Assembly (NCBI GenBank): GCA_032622095.1
Contig: CP136069.1
Span: forward strand, 81,614,958-81,678,957
DNA length: 64,000 bases
Direction: 5' to 3'
Source of the DNA: Siphonodentalium dalli
Taxonomy: Eukaryota > Mollusca > Scaphopoda > Gadilida > Siphonodentaliidae
How positions within the stretch are numbered: the stretch's first letter is position 1; each line of letters opens with the position of its first letter. The translations under genes and the position numbers were made by a program. The notes beneath the pieces are model-generated. The model saw only the letters and a program-made list of their open reading frames with translations, was not told the DNA's origin and made no database searches. Of the stretch, positions 46,559-58,143 are shown in pieces.

Positions 46559-46813
46559 ACCTTTCATGGCGGGAGCTGAGATGGTGCTGCATTAAATACC
46601 CCGTGTCAGTAAATTCTCTTATATATACGAGTCTCCCACAGTGAGCCTCGCATATATAAGAGAATGCTCTGGTTTACATGGTCAAGGTAAGTACTGTTAG
46701 GCCAATGCATTCACTTATATATGTGAGGCTCCCTATGGGAGACTCGTATATGTAAGAGAATGCATTGGCACAGGGTTTTCGCAAAATATCAGGAAGCTCC
46801 CTTCGTGGAATGG
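46559..46813. mobile_element. Twin-hairpin TTAA MITE (family C), 255 bp
   Basis: Flanked by TTAA (46555-46558 and 46814-46817). Ends ACCTTTCATGGCGGGAGCT and, inverted, CCATTCCACGAAGGGAGCT. Two hairpins (46604-46672 and 46701-46769) have the same arms as family B but GAGTCTCCC / GAGGCTCCC tips. Termini match those at 55076 and 63805 in wording. Confidence 0.85.
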
Positions 46814-46817
46814 TTAA

Positions 46818-47606
46818 GTGAATGGAAGATAATGAAATTAGTGGATATAACCGCGCAGTTCTTGTTTTTGCAGCTATAGTATGTTAACGTTGTCACCGTT
46901 AGGTTTCAACATGAAACGTGTGACCGACTTCTAAAAACAACTTTCACTACTTTCACAATTAGAGTTATAAAATCGAAATGATAAACGAGAAACAACTGCG
47001 AACAATGTGAACTATTGCTTACACAACTGCAGTGACATATATTATGGCGTTCTACGATAACGCATGCACTTTATTACTTGAGCGCACACATGGCTTACGT
47101 GTATAATGGCGTTGTCAATGTCCTCCAACGCTCGTATAGAACGCGCTCTTCATTGTGGCACGCACGCATGCATTGGAGTTCTACACCAACGCTCTTTATT
47201 AGTGGAAGGCACGGATAGCCTATACTGTAGTGGGTCGTACTATCGTATACTCATACGACAATTATCCACGCAAACTTGCCACTGATGCGTGGTTTGCGAA
47301 CTCACACAATTAAACTGTCATGTATATCTGCGTGTATCTGCAATCGGAAAGTTTGTGTCATAATGACGAAAATCCCTGCATGTATTCAAATGTCTGTAAA
47401 CAAATTTCCCCAAAGCGGATTTTAGCGGATTTTGGAAATATTGTTGTCAAAATATTCCCGGTCAAAATGACACAAAAACTGGCTTTATAACAATTTTTTC
47501 TAGGTTCACTCTTCAAAATCACTACAACGACTATACTACTATAACGAAGTATAAACACGAAGATGTGACAAAAACCGATCCCATAACCTGCAGCCCTGGA
47601 TCTGTG
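46818..47606. other. Unassigned spacer
   Basis: Contains ACGCTCTTTATT / ATGGCGTTCTAC phrases in both orientations around 47040-47205. No gene. Confidence 0.4.
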
Positions 47607-47610
47607 TTAA

Positions 47611-47791
47611 CCCTTTTATACCAGTTATAAAAGTATACATTGGAATGGTCTATTATTCATCTGGATGGGTGTTCGGCTAATACAAGCAGACGCCAGATAT
47701 GACTAAATGATAATACACGTGCAGAAGGGGAATAATATTTGAACATTTCCTAAGGGAATTATTCGTCAACATGTATTTAGTATAGAAAGGG
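47611..47791 (-). mobile_element. TTAA MITE (family A), 181 bp
   Basis: TTAA (47607-47610) then CCCTTTTATACCAG. The right end, inverted, is CCCTTTCTATACTAAATAC, next to ATAA. Internal ACATTGGAATGG and GAACATTTCC are shared with the other family A copies. Confidence 0.8.
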
Positions 47792-47795
47792 ATAA

Positions 47796-49618
47796 CCTTT
47801 TGGAAGTCAGCAGTCATTGCAGTCAATATAATTATATAATCGGGCAAAATTTAGGTTCTAAACAGAAAGGCCATACCTTCTCACCCAGAGTTGTTTGGAT
47901 CATTTGTTTTGTTCCAACTTCAGCAACTTTTAACCAACTGCTTAATGTCTCTCTATCACGTTTTTTTTGTATCATGCACTTCTCTCATACATACCATGTG
48001 AAATAGTCCATCAATTCTACTGTTAGTTGTCATTAATTGTACATAGCTATATTGGTATAACATATCTCCTTGCTCTTGTCAACGTTTGATTTGTTTATAG
48101 TCAGTGTTTTAACAATGGGGAGAGGATGTTACTGTAAGTGACAGCGCTTGTCATCCCATCCCTTTTGCCCTTGTATGTGTTTATATTATGCATTGAGCAA
48201 ATTAATTATGTTTAAACTAACTAACTTTTTATAAAAGTGCAACACCATGTATGCCATACATGACCCAACGCTCAGTTGAGAGAGTGGGAAAATTCTAAAA
48301 GTTCAAGAAAAGTCGTATCTCGTGAAAATCAAGGGATGATGGTATTCTTTCCCCTTAAAATATATTCAAGTCCAACTCTTTGAACCGTACTTGAGTAACA
48401 ATTCTAAATGTGTTGCACAGATGGAAAACTTGCTATTTTCCACCGAGGGCAATAGCTAATACAAATTCATGGAAGAAACACGCTGTATATATGTAAGTAT
48501 TATTCAGTCAAAGCTGGTCTGTTAGCATTTCATCTAGTTGTGCAGGCTGTCTATTGATACTGCATGGAGTTACAAAACAAAATGTCTGCACAAGAATACA
48601 ATATCCAACAAGAGCCAACTCTGAAAGGACGAACCCGTAGAACGTTGGTATCCATTCCCCAATATTGGCTATAAGAAATTCACAACAAGGGCCGTAACTC
48701 TGAGAAACATAAATGGATAAAACCCGCATATCATGAATGTGTTTATCATTTCCACAAGCTGAGTCACGGTCACACGTGTACCAAAGGACAAAGAAATAGG
48801 ATAACTCACACCCAAAATACATGTACAATGTGAACTGTTCGTATATGGTCGAACGGACGGAGCTCATGTACAAGCTGACTAACAGGGCAAATTGCGTTTT
48901 GCACCAGCTTTACTTATAGGCGTTGTCTTTTATTGCATTCTCTACTTTTCTTCAACTTTTCTCACATATTTGTATCTTTGTAATATATACTTGTATAATT
49001 TACCTAAAAAAACGGACACGTGATGCTATGATTGAAGAACAGCGCAACTTGGCAATATGTATATGAAACATTTCTCGATTCATTTTTCGACCCACAGCAC
49101 CAAGAGATGTGAAATTAACGCAGCGATAACGAGGAAATTTCTCGATTGTAGGCCTGTGGCTACTATCATGACATATTTTACAAAGAAAAAAATCTCCGAT
49201 GAAAGCAACTGTTTGGTCGTCTGCCAGAAATTCACAGGTAGATAGTTGTCTCCCCCAGTAAGTAACTCTTGCGTGAAGAAATATGTTTTCCGTCCCAGCG
49301 GGTTACTATTTGAGAAAGTGCCAACATTTACCAGTTCTACAAAGTTATCAATCTGCGCCCCAGGGTGGTCATGATATCTGTGAAACCAATCCTTCTTAAA
49401 TCGGGCCGATGTTAACGTATTTATGTGGTAACAGGCAAGCTACACATTTGCTCAGTATACAACTATATCCTGCTATTTTGCAATCGCTGTCGTGCATAAA
49501 CGCCAGATCGGACGGTCAGCCCTTTGTTGTGCACGGTACAAGTGAACCGGCCGCAGCGTGTTATGGCGGATGACCAATCTATGTTTAGCTCTCTATAGCT
49601 GTGAATTATGTTGTCATT
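47796..49618. other. Unassigned spacer
   Basis: A 121-codon minus frame at 48508-48873 lacks any motif I recognise. Nothing else identifiable. Confidence 0.4.
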
Positions 49619-49622
49619 TTAA

Positions 49623-50012
49623 CCCTTTACCCAACAAACCGGCCAAAACCGGCCAAATAAAGCTTCAACAGCCTAAAATATCTTCGGTCTGTCTCAATAA
49701 AACCATACAAATATGGATATCATTGGAATCGGCTCATTGACCACATTGTGATAGTTACAGTTATGCCCTGTGCCAATGCATTCTCTTATATATGCGAGTC
49801 GACCATAGATCGCCTCGCATATATAAGAGAATGCATTGGCCTAAAAACAATTTTTTTAACACTTTTTACCATTTTTTCTTACATTCTTTAACAATTTTAT
49901 AATTTTTAATGTGTTAAGCCAATGCATTCTCTTATATATGCGAGGCGACCTATGGTCGACTCGCATATATAAGAGAATGCATTGGCACAGGGCCCTTCTG
50001 TTGGGTAAAGGG
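49623..50012 (-). mobile_element. Twin-hairpin TTAA MITE (family B), 390 bp
   Basis: The inverted counterpart of 42523-42901, with CCCTTTACCC / GGGTAAAGGG ends and TTAA on both sides (49619-49622, 50013-50016). Hairpins are at 49772-49840 and 49918-49986. This copy has an extra CCCTTCTGTT between hairpin and end, so the 42.5-kb copy has a small deletion there, probably between CCC repeats. High identity over the whole length suggests recent spread. Confidence 0.92.
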
Positions 50013-50016
50013 TTAA

Positions 50017-51564
50017 CAACAGTCTATCACTAAGTATGTATAGTGCTGCTTTCCGGCTATGAGACTCTCGACTTCATGCTGATAAATCGCATGCAACTTC
50101 ATTTTCTGAAATTCACGGTTTATTTTGTACAGTGAATGGCTTTAATATCGTTTGTGTAAATTTCATGGCCCTCTTTAAAAGAAATCATTACACGGAGACT
50201 TAAATTGGTTTGTTTAGATGATATTCTTCAAGAACTTCATGCATGTAAATTAATTTCAAGTTGTCTTCGACATATCTTGAAACCACGACAATAGAAACGT
50301 TTGTCAAGAAGTGATGGTCGTTGTCATGGCAACCACGATGAAATGAACGTTTGTCTGGAAGCGGTGTCTTGGAGGCCCTTATCTTCTGGTTAAATAAAAT
50401 ATGCCCACCATCTTAGTGACGTTTCGCGGTCCATTTCATAATTGCAAAGAGTAAGTACATAATATGCCCACCATCTTAGTGTCGTTTCGCGGTCCATAAC
50501 TTAATCTTATTCTAAGACTGAAGTTTGCTTATTGATCAGTATAGTTGTGGATAACACAAGACAAGAGTAGATTCCCCAAGAATTGAAGTTGCGTTGAATC
50601 TTCGACACTCTTTGACACTTGCCACGTCACGATCCGTGTTTCTGAGTCTAACAAGTCACTTAGCTGCACGCTTTGAGCATCGATACCTTATATATAGGAA
50701 CGTAGCGAGCTATTCTGCTTCGTTGGCTTTGTTAGAACTGATCGCCACTATAACTGCATTACTGGAATTAAGACAATTTGTGGCTTCTTTGATGATGAGG
50801 TAGCTAATTGGAAGGCGGTCTCTAACTTGCTCTGTGTGATTACACAGAGCGGCTTGCGTCTGTCGAGTACACGTCTAATTGACAACAAATGAGGTTGGTG
50901 AGTTTATACCCGTTGATAACAGGGATGTGAACACCTGTGTACCGCATGTGACGTATCGACATGCAACCATCAGAAAAAAATGGGTGCTTCTGCCAACTTT
51001 CGAATGTCAGTGGAAGGAAATAAAAAAAACCATGAACTTGTTTACCATGCTGCGTTCCAAAAGTGGTATGGGGGCTACGTTCTGTCCCACGTGCTAGCGC
51101 CAACACAGTGTTGGATAGATGATGTCTATATTTCGTCAAAAATGCCAAATTTCACCAAGAGGCTTATGTTGGGCGCAGAGATCCCCCATTTGCAATGAGA
51201 GGCTCCGAATTGGTTGGGCATCGGTGTGACCAGATCTTTATGCCAAGGAACTCATAACAGGGGTGGAAGCATTTAACCTTGTTACATACATAAACCTTTT
51301 TAAACTACTGATAGGAGATATGTTGTACGTTTTTGGACCTAATTGTCGTTAATTCCAGTATGTTGTAAGTTACCGTATATAAGATTACTTTTATAAACTC
51401 TGTTCGAAAGATGATGATTTGGCAATCCCCCATACTGCAATAAGAGAACATTCTCCCTAAATCAACAGTCTTGACTGTGACTGTATGTTTGCGGATTGAT
51501 TGAACCTCACACATGCGATGATAGGGGGATTGGGACATAGAAAGTGGAGACAGTGCCTCAGACT
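50017..51564. other. Unassigned spacer with a ~63-bp direct repeat
   Basis: ATATGCCCACCATCTTAGTG and the following CGTTTCGCGGTCCAT occur at about 50399 and 50462. The 69- to 102-codon frames at 50594-51198 overlap on both strands and show no domain. Confidence 0.45.
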
Positions 51565-51607
51565 TTAACCCGTTCTATACTAAATACTCATTGATAGGCC
51601 GTTTGTT

Positions 51608-52757
51608 AGTTTAAACATATTTTATTGTATCATTTATGTACAAATGGGATTGGGGCACAAGTTATACAACTTAGATAGCCCCTCTCCCCATATAATTACA
51701 CACGTTATTATAACAACAAGATGGTATATATATATGTTTAAATTGTTTTTTTGCTTTGTGTGTGTGTTACCAGATCCGGGTTCAAATATGTGAGTTCATT
51801 TAGTTTGATTACTGGTTGTTGACATAGAGAAGATGTGTTTGTCAGTTTTAATGTTATCTTTTAGCTCTGCATGGGGTACTTAGACGATGGCGTTCGTGCG
51901 TGACGATGACCCAGGGGTGGTGAATGTGTTAATTGGTAAAGCGGTTAGTAGCGACTATATATTTTTGAACTTCTGCAAATATTAATATGTTTTTGTTATT
52001 ACTAATATTTGTTAAACCTTTAAGGAAGCCGGTGGTATTATATACAGTGATACCCTTAGTTCTAAGCCTATTAAAGAACAGTACGCGTTGTGTCTGGTAT
52101 AAGGGACATAAGAAAAAGTAATGGTGGGCGTCTTCGATTTCGTTTCCACAATCACAGAATGGGCTTAGAGCTATGTGGTTTTCAAATTTGTCATGATTTA
52201 AGTAGCTGCATTTGTTTCTCAATTTGGTATGTATTATATTGTTTTCTCGGGAACCGGTATAATAGTAATTTGGGGGTTTGGGTATGTAGTATATAATTTT
52301 GAGGAATATCTTGAATTCATGTAGGCTTTCAGCTTTGGTTACAATGCCGGGGAGTTTGTTCCAAGTTAGGCACATTTTTGGCATGAACGATTTTCTGAAA
52401 TGTTCTGTTTCACAATAATATGCGTAGAAGTCGCCAGGTCTTCTGAAGGAATAACCCGATACCTCGCCGGCTCGCGGTGGTAGGAGTATGGTTAGATAAC
52501 CAGGTGCGTCAGCATTTATTATTTTGTAAAGCGTTTGTAATTTGTGAAATTCGCGTCTTATTTGCAGTGTGGGCCAGCCAACTTCAAGCATTAAATCTTT
52601 AATGGGGGCAGAACGCGTTAAACCACTGACAATTCTTGCTGCATCTTTATGAAGGCGATCGAGTCTTTCAGTCTGTTGCTGTGGCGCACAGTCCCAGACA
52701 ATATCGACGTAGACCATTAAGGGGAGTATATAAGTTAGATAAATACATTCAAGTATT
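51608..52757 (-). mobile_element. 5'-truncated non-LTR retrotransposon (jockey/CR1-type)
   Basis: Flanked by the 7-bp target duplication GTTTGTT (51601-51607 and 52758-52764). On the minus strand it begins inside the reverse transcriptase C-terminal region and ends, after a ~320-bp 3' UTR, with AATAAA (51626-51621) and TTTAAACTA rather than a poly(A) tail. The same 3' UTR wording is found at 7155-7300. The missing 5' part is typical of aborted target-primed reverse transcription. Confidence 0.92.
51929..52757 (-). CDS. Reverse transcriptase C-terminal region, truncated but unbroken
   Basis: About 276 codons stay open from the truncation to a normal stop; the first ATG is at 52717 but is not a true start. 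The segment begins after the catalytic RT palm. It opens with YVDIVWDCAPQQQTERLDRL and AARIVSGLTRS, the typical thumb region of jockey/CR1-type elements, continues through MCLTWNKLPGIV, and ends with a small zinc-finger-like module CDCGNEIEDAHHYFFLC (CxC-x7-H-x5-C). Without palm and endonuclease it cannot act. The unbroken frame suggests the insertion is fairly young. Confidence 0.9.
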
Positions 52758-52938
52758 GTTTGTTGAACTAATTATCTGAACATTTCCCACTAATGAATGT
52801 GAATTATTCTGTATTTGTACTATCATTTTGTCTGTCTATCGTGTGATCATTTAACATCACTCCAAATTAATAATAGACCATTCCAATGAACACTTTATTA
52901 ACTTGATTGGATTAATTATTTAGTATAGAAAGGGTTGA

Positions 52939-53284
52939 AGTATACATGGAATCACTAAAATCGAGCACTATGTGTATTATGGACGTCCTTTTGGTTGATG
53001 GAATCGTTCCCAGGTAAAATGTATTCTGTGTGCAACTTAAATATCTCCATAATCCGGGTTATATGGGCTAACACCATATTGCCTAAAAAAATCTCACTGC
53101 ATTTCATTCCAAAACTGTCATATATACGAAAGAAATAATAAGAGGTAGGTATATTTAATCGTGGCGAATGAACCCAATCTAACTTACTATATATACATCT
53201 ATATCTGCAAAGCTCACGTGACATGTGTGAGTGCTTCTTATCAACTGTGAGTATATATTATTTATATCTAGTAGACTGAAGACT
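52939..53284. other. Unassigned spacer
   Basis: An 89-codon minus frame (52955-53224) without recognised motif. Confidence 0.4.
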
Positions 53285-53368
53285 TGTTCACTAGGATATT
53301 TGTTCACTAGACAGATTTGTTCACTAGGATATTTGTTCACTAGACAGATTTGTTCACTAGGATATTTC
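53285..53368. repeat. 33-bp minisatellite, about 2.5 units
   Basis: TTGTTCACTAGGATATTTG alternates with TTCACTAGACAGATTTG-type half units. Each unit contains two TTGTTCACTAG cores, so the sequence is also a nested shorter repeat. Confidence 0.95.
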
Positions 53369-53426
53369 TTTGGATATATAAATGATAACCGAAGCAGGAC
53401 TGTTTGTCCAGTTTAATGGGAGTTAA

Positions 53427-53655
53427 CACTTTCTTTACCAAATGGATTCTCCCATTCAGTTGCAATAGTATTTACATTGGAATGGTATAATATTCGTTTT
53501 AGGGATGTTAAGGATATATGAGCATACGTCAGCTATATGAAAAGATAATACATGTACAGAAGAATTCGCTTCATTGGTGCCATTTGGTGGGAAATGTTCA
53601 GATAATAAGTTCATCAAACGAACTACTCGTCAATGAGTATTTAGTATATAAAGGG
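53427..53655 (+). mobile_element. TTAA MITE (family A), 229 bp, complete
   Basis: TTAA on both sides (53423-53426, 53656-53659). Left end CACTTTCTTTACCAAAT; right end, inverted, CCCTTTATATACTAAATAC. Contains GGGAAATGTTCAGATAATAAG and ACTACTCGTCAATGAG, the segment that has been amplified into the satellite at 1-1905. Confidence 0.88.
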
Positions 53656-53659
53656 TTAA

Positions 53660-55071
53660 TGGACGCAATTTAATCTCGGAGAACAGATTCCTCTTGCAAT
53701 ATATTCAAGGCACGCCCTGGAACGATCATTCTCCCGTAAACCGTTATCTGGAATATGCGTGATTCTGATGAAGATTTAATGATTAAAAAGCAAAAAGCCG
53801 GGTTCTAATTTATCATCATTCAACTATTCATCCGCCGAATTGCGTGGATTTTCCCTATAGTATCACTCCTTGGTGGCGATCTTCGCGTGTTTATCGAATT
53901 TGAGTAAACTGAAGCCGGTGGGGATTACATCTGGCGGTGTATCCCTATCCTCATGGTGTCTGCAAGTCTGCTTAAACCACGAAAATGTCTCCGAGAGTCT
54001 GTGCGTATTACGCATTTGTGCATTCGATAAAAGCTTCTGAATTCGAATAAGGCTCTGTGGACTTATGAATGCAATTACTATGTGCAAAGGAACATGATGT
54101 ATCAGCAAAACAAAATCTCGTGCATAGCTATAAACATTACTACAGGGACATGGTAGATGCAGGGCTTTCGTTTCGAGTGATAGGTGCACATGGGGTAGTA
54201 TACATATATTTTCGAGTTTCCAACTGCATGGACTCTTCAATGCAGGACAGATTGAAATTCAAAAGTTGAAACAAAACTCAACTCCCCGGATGTATATATA
54301 GAGGATCTCTAATGAGTCGCAATTTTATACGAAATATATTAACAGATTGCGCTAAATTCGATTATAGCCGAGCTTTAACGAGACTCGAATCGAATTTAGT
54401 GGATGAGGTTAATTCATTTCGCATAGGAAGGACTGCGACGAATTTGAGATCCATTTTATCACATAATCACATTTCAGTAAGGAAAAAGAATCTCGAAACG
54501 GCTGGGGTTAAAAAAAAATTAATATTGATTTCCTTATCACAACCAAAGAGCAAGTAAAGACACCTTCAAAAACAATTACAGTTCCATTTTAAATGTATCT
54601 TTCTTGTTGACAAAATTGTTTATCCACCCTTATCACCCATGTTTATCTCAACAAATAACCCAACAAAATCCAATATCTTAATTACATTCTAATTAACATA
54701 ATAATAAAGTCACTGTGCGTGCCGATAACACGCACGTGTCTTACTAAAAATATGAGGCCGGATTTAGGGTCTAATTATGTGATAAACATAGTTTTTTAAG
54801 ATTTGACACCAAATTAGTCAAAAATTTCACAAACCAATTTTAAGCTTACCAGGCAAAGGAGAGTTGAAAAATACTTGCAATTATCGTCATTCTTATGGCA
54901 CAATTGTGCTTTAGCATAGCGAAAATCCACAGAAACATTCGTCAGTTTTTACGTTGAAAACCAGTAAACAAGAGCATAGTTGAGAATTATATTTATTATC
55001 TACTGCTTTTGGAAAGAGATCAGAGACGATCGATCATTTGAATTTTTGCTAGTCTGATACATGGAAACTTG
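53660..55071. other. Unassigned spacer
   Basis: Frames of 125 codons (53863-54240, minus) and 81 codons (54312-54557, plus) are present without motifs. Nothing else was recognised. Confidence 0.4.
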
Positions 55072-55075
55072 TTAA

Positions 55076-55580
55076 CCCTTTCACGACTGGAGCTTCCTGA
55101 ATTTTTTACGAAAACCCTATGCCAATGCATTATGTTATATATTGGAGTCGACCATAGGTCGCCTTGCATATATAAGAGAATGCATTGGCCTAACAATTTT
55201 GATTATTATTTTTTATGATTGTTAAAGAATGTGAAAAAAATGAAAAATTTATAAAGAATGTTAGAAAAAATTATCAAAAATGAACAAATTCTTAAAGAAT
55301 GTAAGAAAAAACGATAAAAATGATAAAATTGTTAAAGAATATAAGAAAAATGATAAAAATTGTTATAGAATGTAGGATTTTTTTTTTTTAAATGATAAAA
55401 ATTGTTAAAGAATGTAAGAAAACAATGATAAAAAAATTATAAAAATTGTTTAAGAATGTAAGAAAAATTTATAAAAAATTGTTAGGCCAATGCTTTCTTT
55501 CTCTTATATATGGGAATAAGAGAATGCATTGTCACAGGGTTTTCTAAAAAGAAACTCAGGAAGCTCCAGTCACCAAAGGG
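55076..55580. mobile_element. Twin-hairpin TTAA MITE (family C), 505 bp, long linker
   Basis: TTAA on both sides (55072-55075, 55581-55584). Termini CCCTTTCACGACTGGAGCTT and, inverted, CCCTTTGGTGACTGGAGCTT agree for about 25 bp. The first hairpin (55121-55189) is intact, the second (about 55484-55540) has lost part of its left arm. The linker has expanded to about 290 bp of AAGAATGTAAGAAAAA-type repeats, of which family B has one or two. Confidence 0.9.
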
Positions 55581-55710
55581 TTAAATCTTGCTCTTTGAGT
55601 TTCGATAACTGACCATCATAACCTCGAATTTTAATGCATGGTCTCGTGGGAAGGATCTAATTATTTTATGATATAGAAAACGTATCAATGGTAGTTTTGT
55701 GCATGTGTTA

Positions 55711-55993
55711 TTAAGCTGATTTCACAAACCTGCGGCTGACTCAATACATGCGGCCAATGCATGCAGCTATCGGGTTAGACGCAACGTTTCAAACCATACA
55801 TATATCACTGGAGTTGCGGCTAACACAGTTAAACGCATCCGATTTCAAAAAAGTTTTGAAATGGGTTGCGTCAACTTGCGTGTAACTGCGTTATAGCCGC
55901 AACCCCACTGATATATGTATGGTTTTGAAACGTTGCTCCTATATAACCCGCTGGCCGCATGCGTTGGCCGCAGGTCTGAGAAAGCAGCTTTAA
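55711..55993. mobile_element. Fold-back MITE, about 280 bp
   Basis: Arms pair CCTGCGGCTGACTCAATAC... with GCGTTGGCCGCAGGTCTG, and ACGTTTCAAACCATACATAT with ATATGTATGGTTTTGAAACG, around a centre near AAAAGTTTTGAAA. TTAA is at both outer limits (55711-55714 and 55990-55993). Confidence 0.85.
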
Positions 55994-56326
55994 ATGGGAT
56001 GGGGCTTCTTAACCGCACACACCCTATATATATGGGCGGGACTGTTCTAACTACATACATGTGGACCTATGAAACTATAGATTCGATCGAAAGTACGAAA
56101 CTACTGAAATATTAAATATTTAACATAAATGCAGTAAGGGCATTCAACTATGATATGTGTGAGAATATATGTATTTATTGTGTGTCATAATTATGTTTTT
56201 TAGTTGTTTATAGTAAATAATTCAGTCCTACAAAGTCGACGTCAATGCATGTACAATTGTCTGTTATCAATACAATATGCTGGTGTTGTAACTGGAAGCC
56301 TGAAGACGTTTGTCCAGGAGATGTTG
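55994..56326. other. Unassigned spacer
   Basis: No recognised features. Confidence 0.4.
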
Positions 56327-56449
56327 GTCGACCTCTGCACCCCCCCCCCAGGACTTAACTTCACCCCAATAATTTTCTTCCTTAAGGTCTCCACTAATTT
56401 TTTTCACTTGTTAACAAGAATAAAAAGTGGCCGCAGAGACTCCAGACAA

Positions 56450-57490
56450 GATGGCGTCCATCATGGCGGCCATTTTTTTTAAATGCACCAGGTCTCTTTG
56501 ATCGCCATTATAGTAAAGATGATAGCACATGCGGTCTTGTTTTCCGCTCGATTCGTTATGCTAATATACAACCCTTACAAATTAGCCAAAAATCCGACAC
56601 CAGAATCCAATATGGCCGCCGAAATGTGAAAATATGCTATTTTTCTGACATGTTACCACTTTTCGTTTGTCTCTGTGGGAAAATGTTAGAATGTTTGCGT
56701 CATGTTATACATTTATCATATAGAGGAGTCATTGGCGAACACATGGGGACCATAATATGCATTCATTGCGGGATATTTTTGTCCGATATCACGTTTTCCC
56801 AAATGCCGGTATCATAGGTCAAAGCCGAATCTACGTTAATAACGCGATGTTATGTTTCGAATCAATGAATGTTATTGCTATTATAACAACACCATGCATA
56901 TATATTTGCAGGAGATACTAGAGCTAGGATTCCTCTTACACCTGAGTTGAGGAATATTTACCCAAATCCAAGATGGCGGCCAAAATGGCCACCAGAAATA
57001 AATAATCGCCGAAAATCGCCGATTTTAACATCAGTGAGCATTATTGTCATGACAACTCCACACCTGCTTACTATTGTAAGTTGGGAACACTTAGGCGAAG
57101 AATTTTCCTTATACCGTATCCAAATAAAAGTCCCCCAAATCCAAAATGGCGCCCACAATGGCGGACAGATTTGAAAATTCACCGAATTTCCTCATATTCA
57201 CATCATTGGGCATTATTGTCGAGACAACTCCATCCATGCGTACAGTTGAGTTGAATATACTGAGGTGAAATAATTACCTTACATCTCATGCAAGAAATGG
57301 TTTTCCAAATCGAAGATGGCGGCCAAAATGGCGACCTAAATTTGAAAACACGCCTACATTCCTTTACTTTCTTAGGATGGGCGTTATTTTTTCGCGATTT
57401 CTACCCACCATTACATGTTGATATGTATAAATTATTCATTAGGGTTTGGCAAGTGATACTCACAGTCAATATGGCGGCCAAACTGGCGGG
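56450..57490. repeat. YY1-like ATGGCGGC motifs in the left arm
   Basis: Paired boxes of the form AAGATGGCGGCCAAAATGGC occur near 56452, 56612, 56970, 57146, 57316 and 57470, mostly 155-175 bp apart with one double gap. The bases between are diverged copies of each other (GTCATGACAACTCCAC, GTCGAGACAACTCCATCC). This is a degenerate ~170-bp tandem repeat that preserves the ATGG boxes best. Confidence 0.85.
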
Positions 57491-58143
57491 CAGAAATTGA
57501 AAAGAAGCCGATATTATCACATACTAATTTCAACTTTTTGTCATAATATTGATTTGTATAAACGAAACGGTACATAATATAAGCCATCTATTAGTTCCAA
57601 TGTAAGTCGTAGCCTTTTGGAATGATGAAAACCCACAATCGCGATGTGGCATTTCAAAATCCATTCTCCACTAAGGGCTCATACTGGCCGTAACCGTATA
57701 TAGGTGCACCGAATAGTCATATTATGACTTCCAAGAATCAAAACAACAGTACCTGAGCTTATTCTGAATTGCCACATTCAGCATTATCTAGACTCGTTTC
57801 CGTCTCTTCGTCAGATTAATCTATCTCACTCACAACAACAGTTCACTAATCGGAATGTTTCAAACAATACATATGCCGGTGTCCAGCTCACGTGTTTGTT
57901 TCGAAAGCTTGGAATTCTTAGCGAGCTTCATTCGTGGTATAGCTTATGGTATAATTCAGATGCTACATATGGGGTATATGCGTCATCTTGTGCGATACAC
58001 TATAAAGGTATTCGGTCGATGCGTATACTAGCTTTCAGAAGGACCTATCCATCAGCGTATTGTCAGCTTTGGTGACCTAATTGGGATAACAACGTGTACA
58101 CCTGGTGATCTTCAAAAACAGCCACTTCTCAATATATGGTTCA

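Larger units (their letters stand above)
51569..52934 (-). mobile_element. TTAA MITE (family A) split by a retrotransposon
   Basis: Left end TTAA-CCCGTTCTATACTAAATAC, right end (inverted) CCCTTTCTATACTAAATAA next to TTGA. The two halves, 51569-51607 and 52765-52934, join into a 209-bp element that follows the order of the satellite-bearing copy at 1-2070 (TAGGCCG-TTTGTTGAAC). The middle is a foreign 1,150-bp insertion. Confidence 0.9.

Noticed and set aside
51929-52717. A complete host gene on the minus strand
   Set aside because: The frame continues upstream of its first ATG to the truncated end of a retrotransposon bounded by GTTTGTT duplications.
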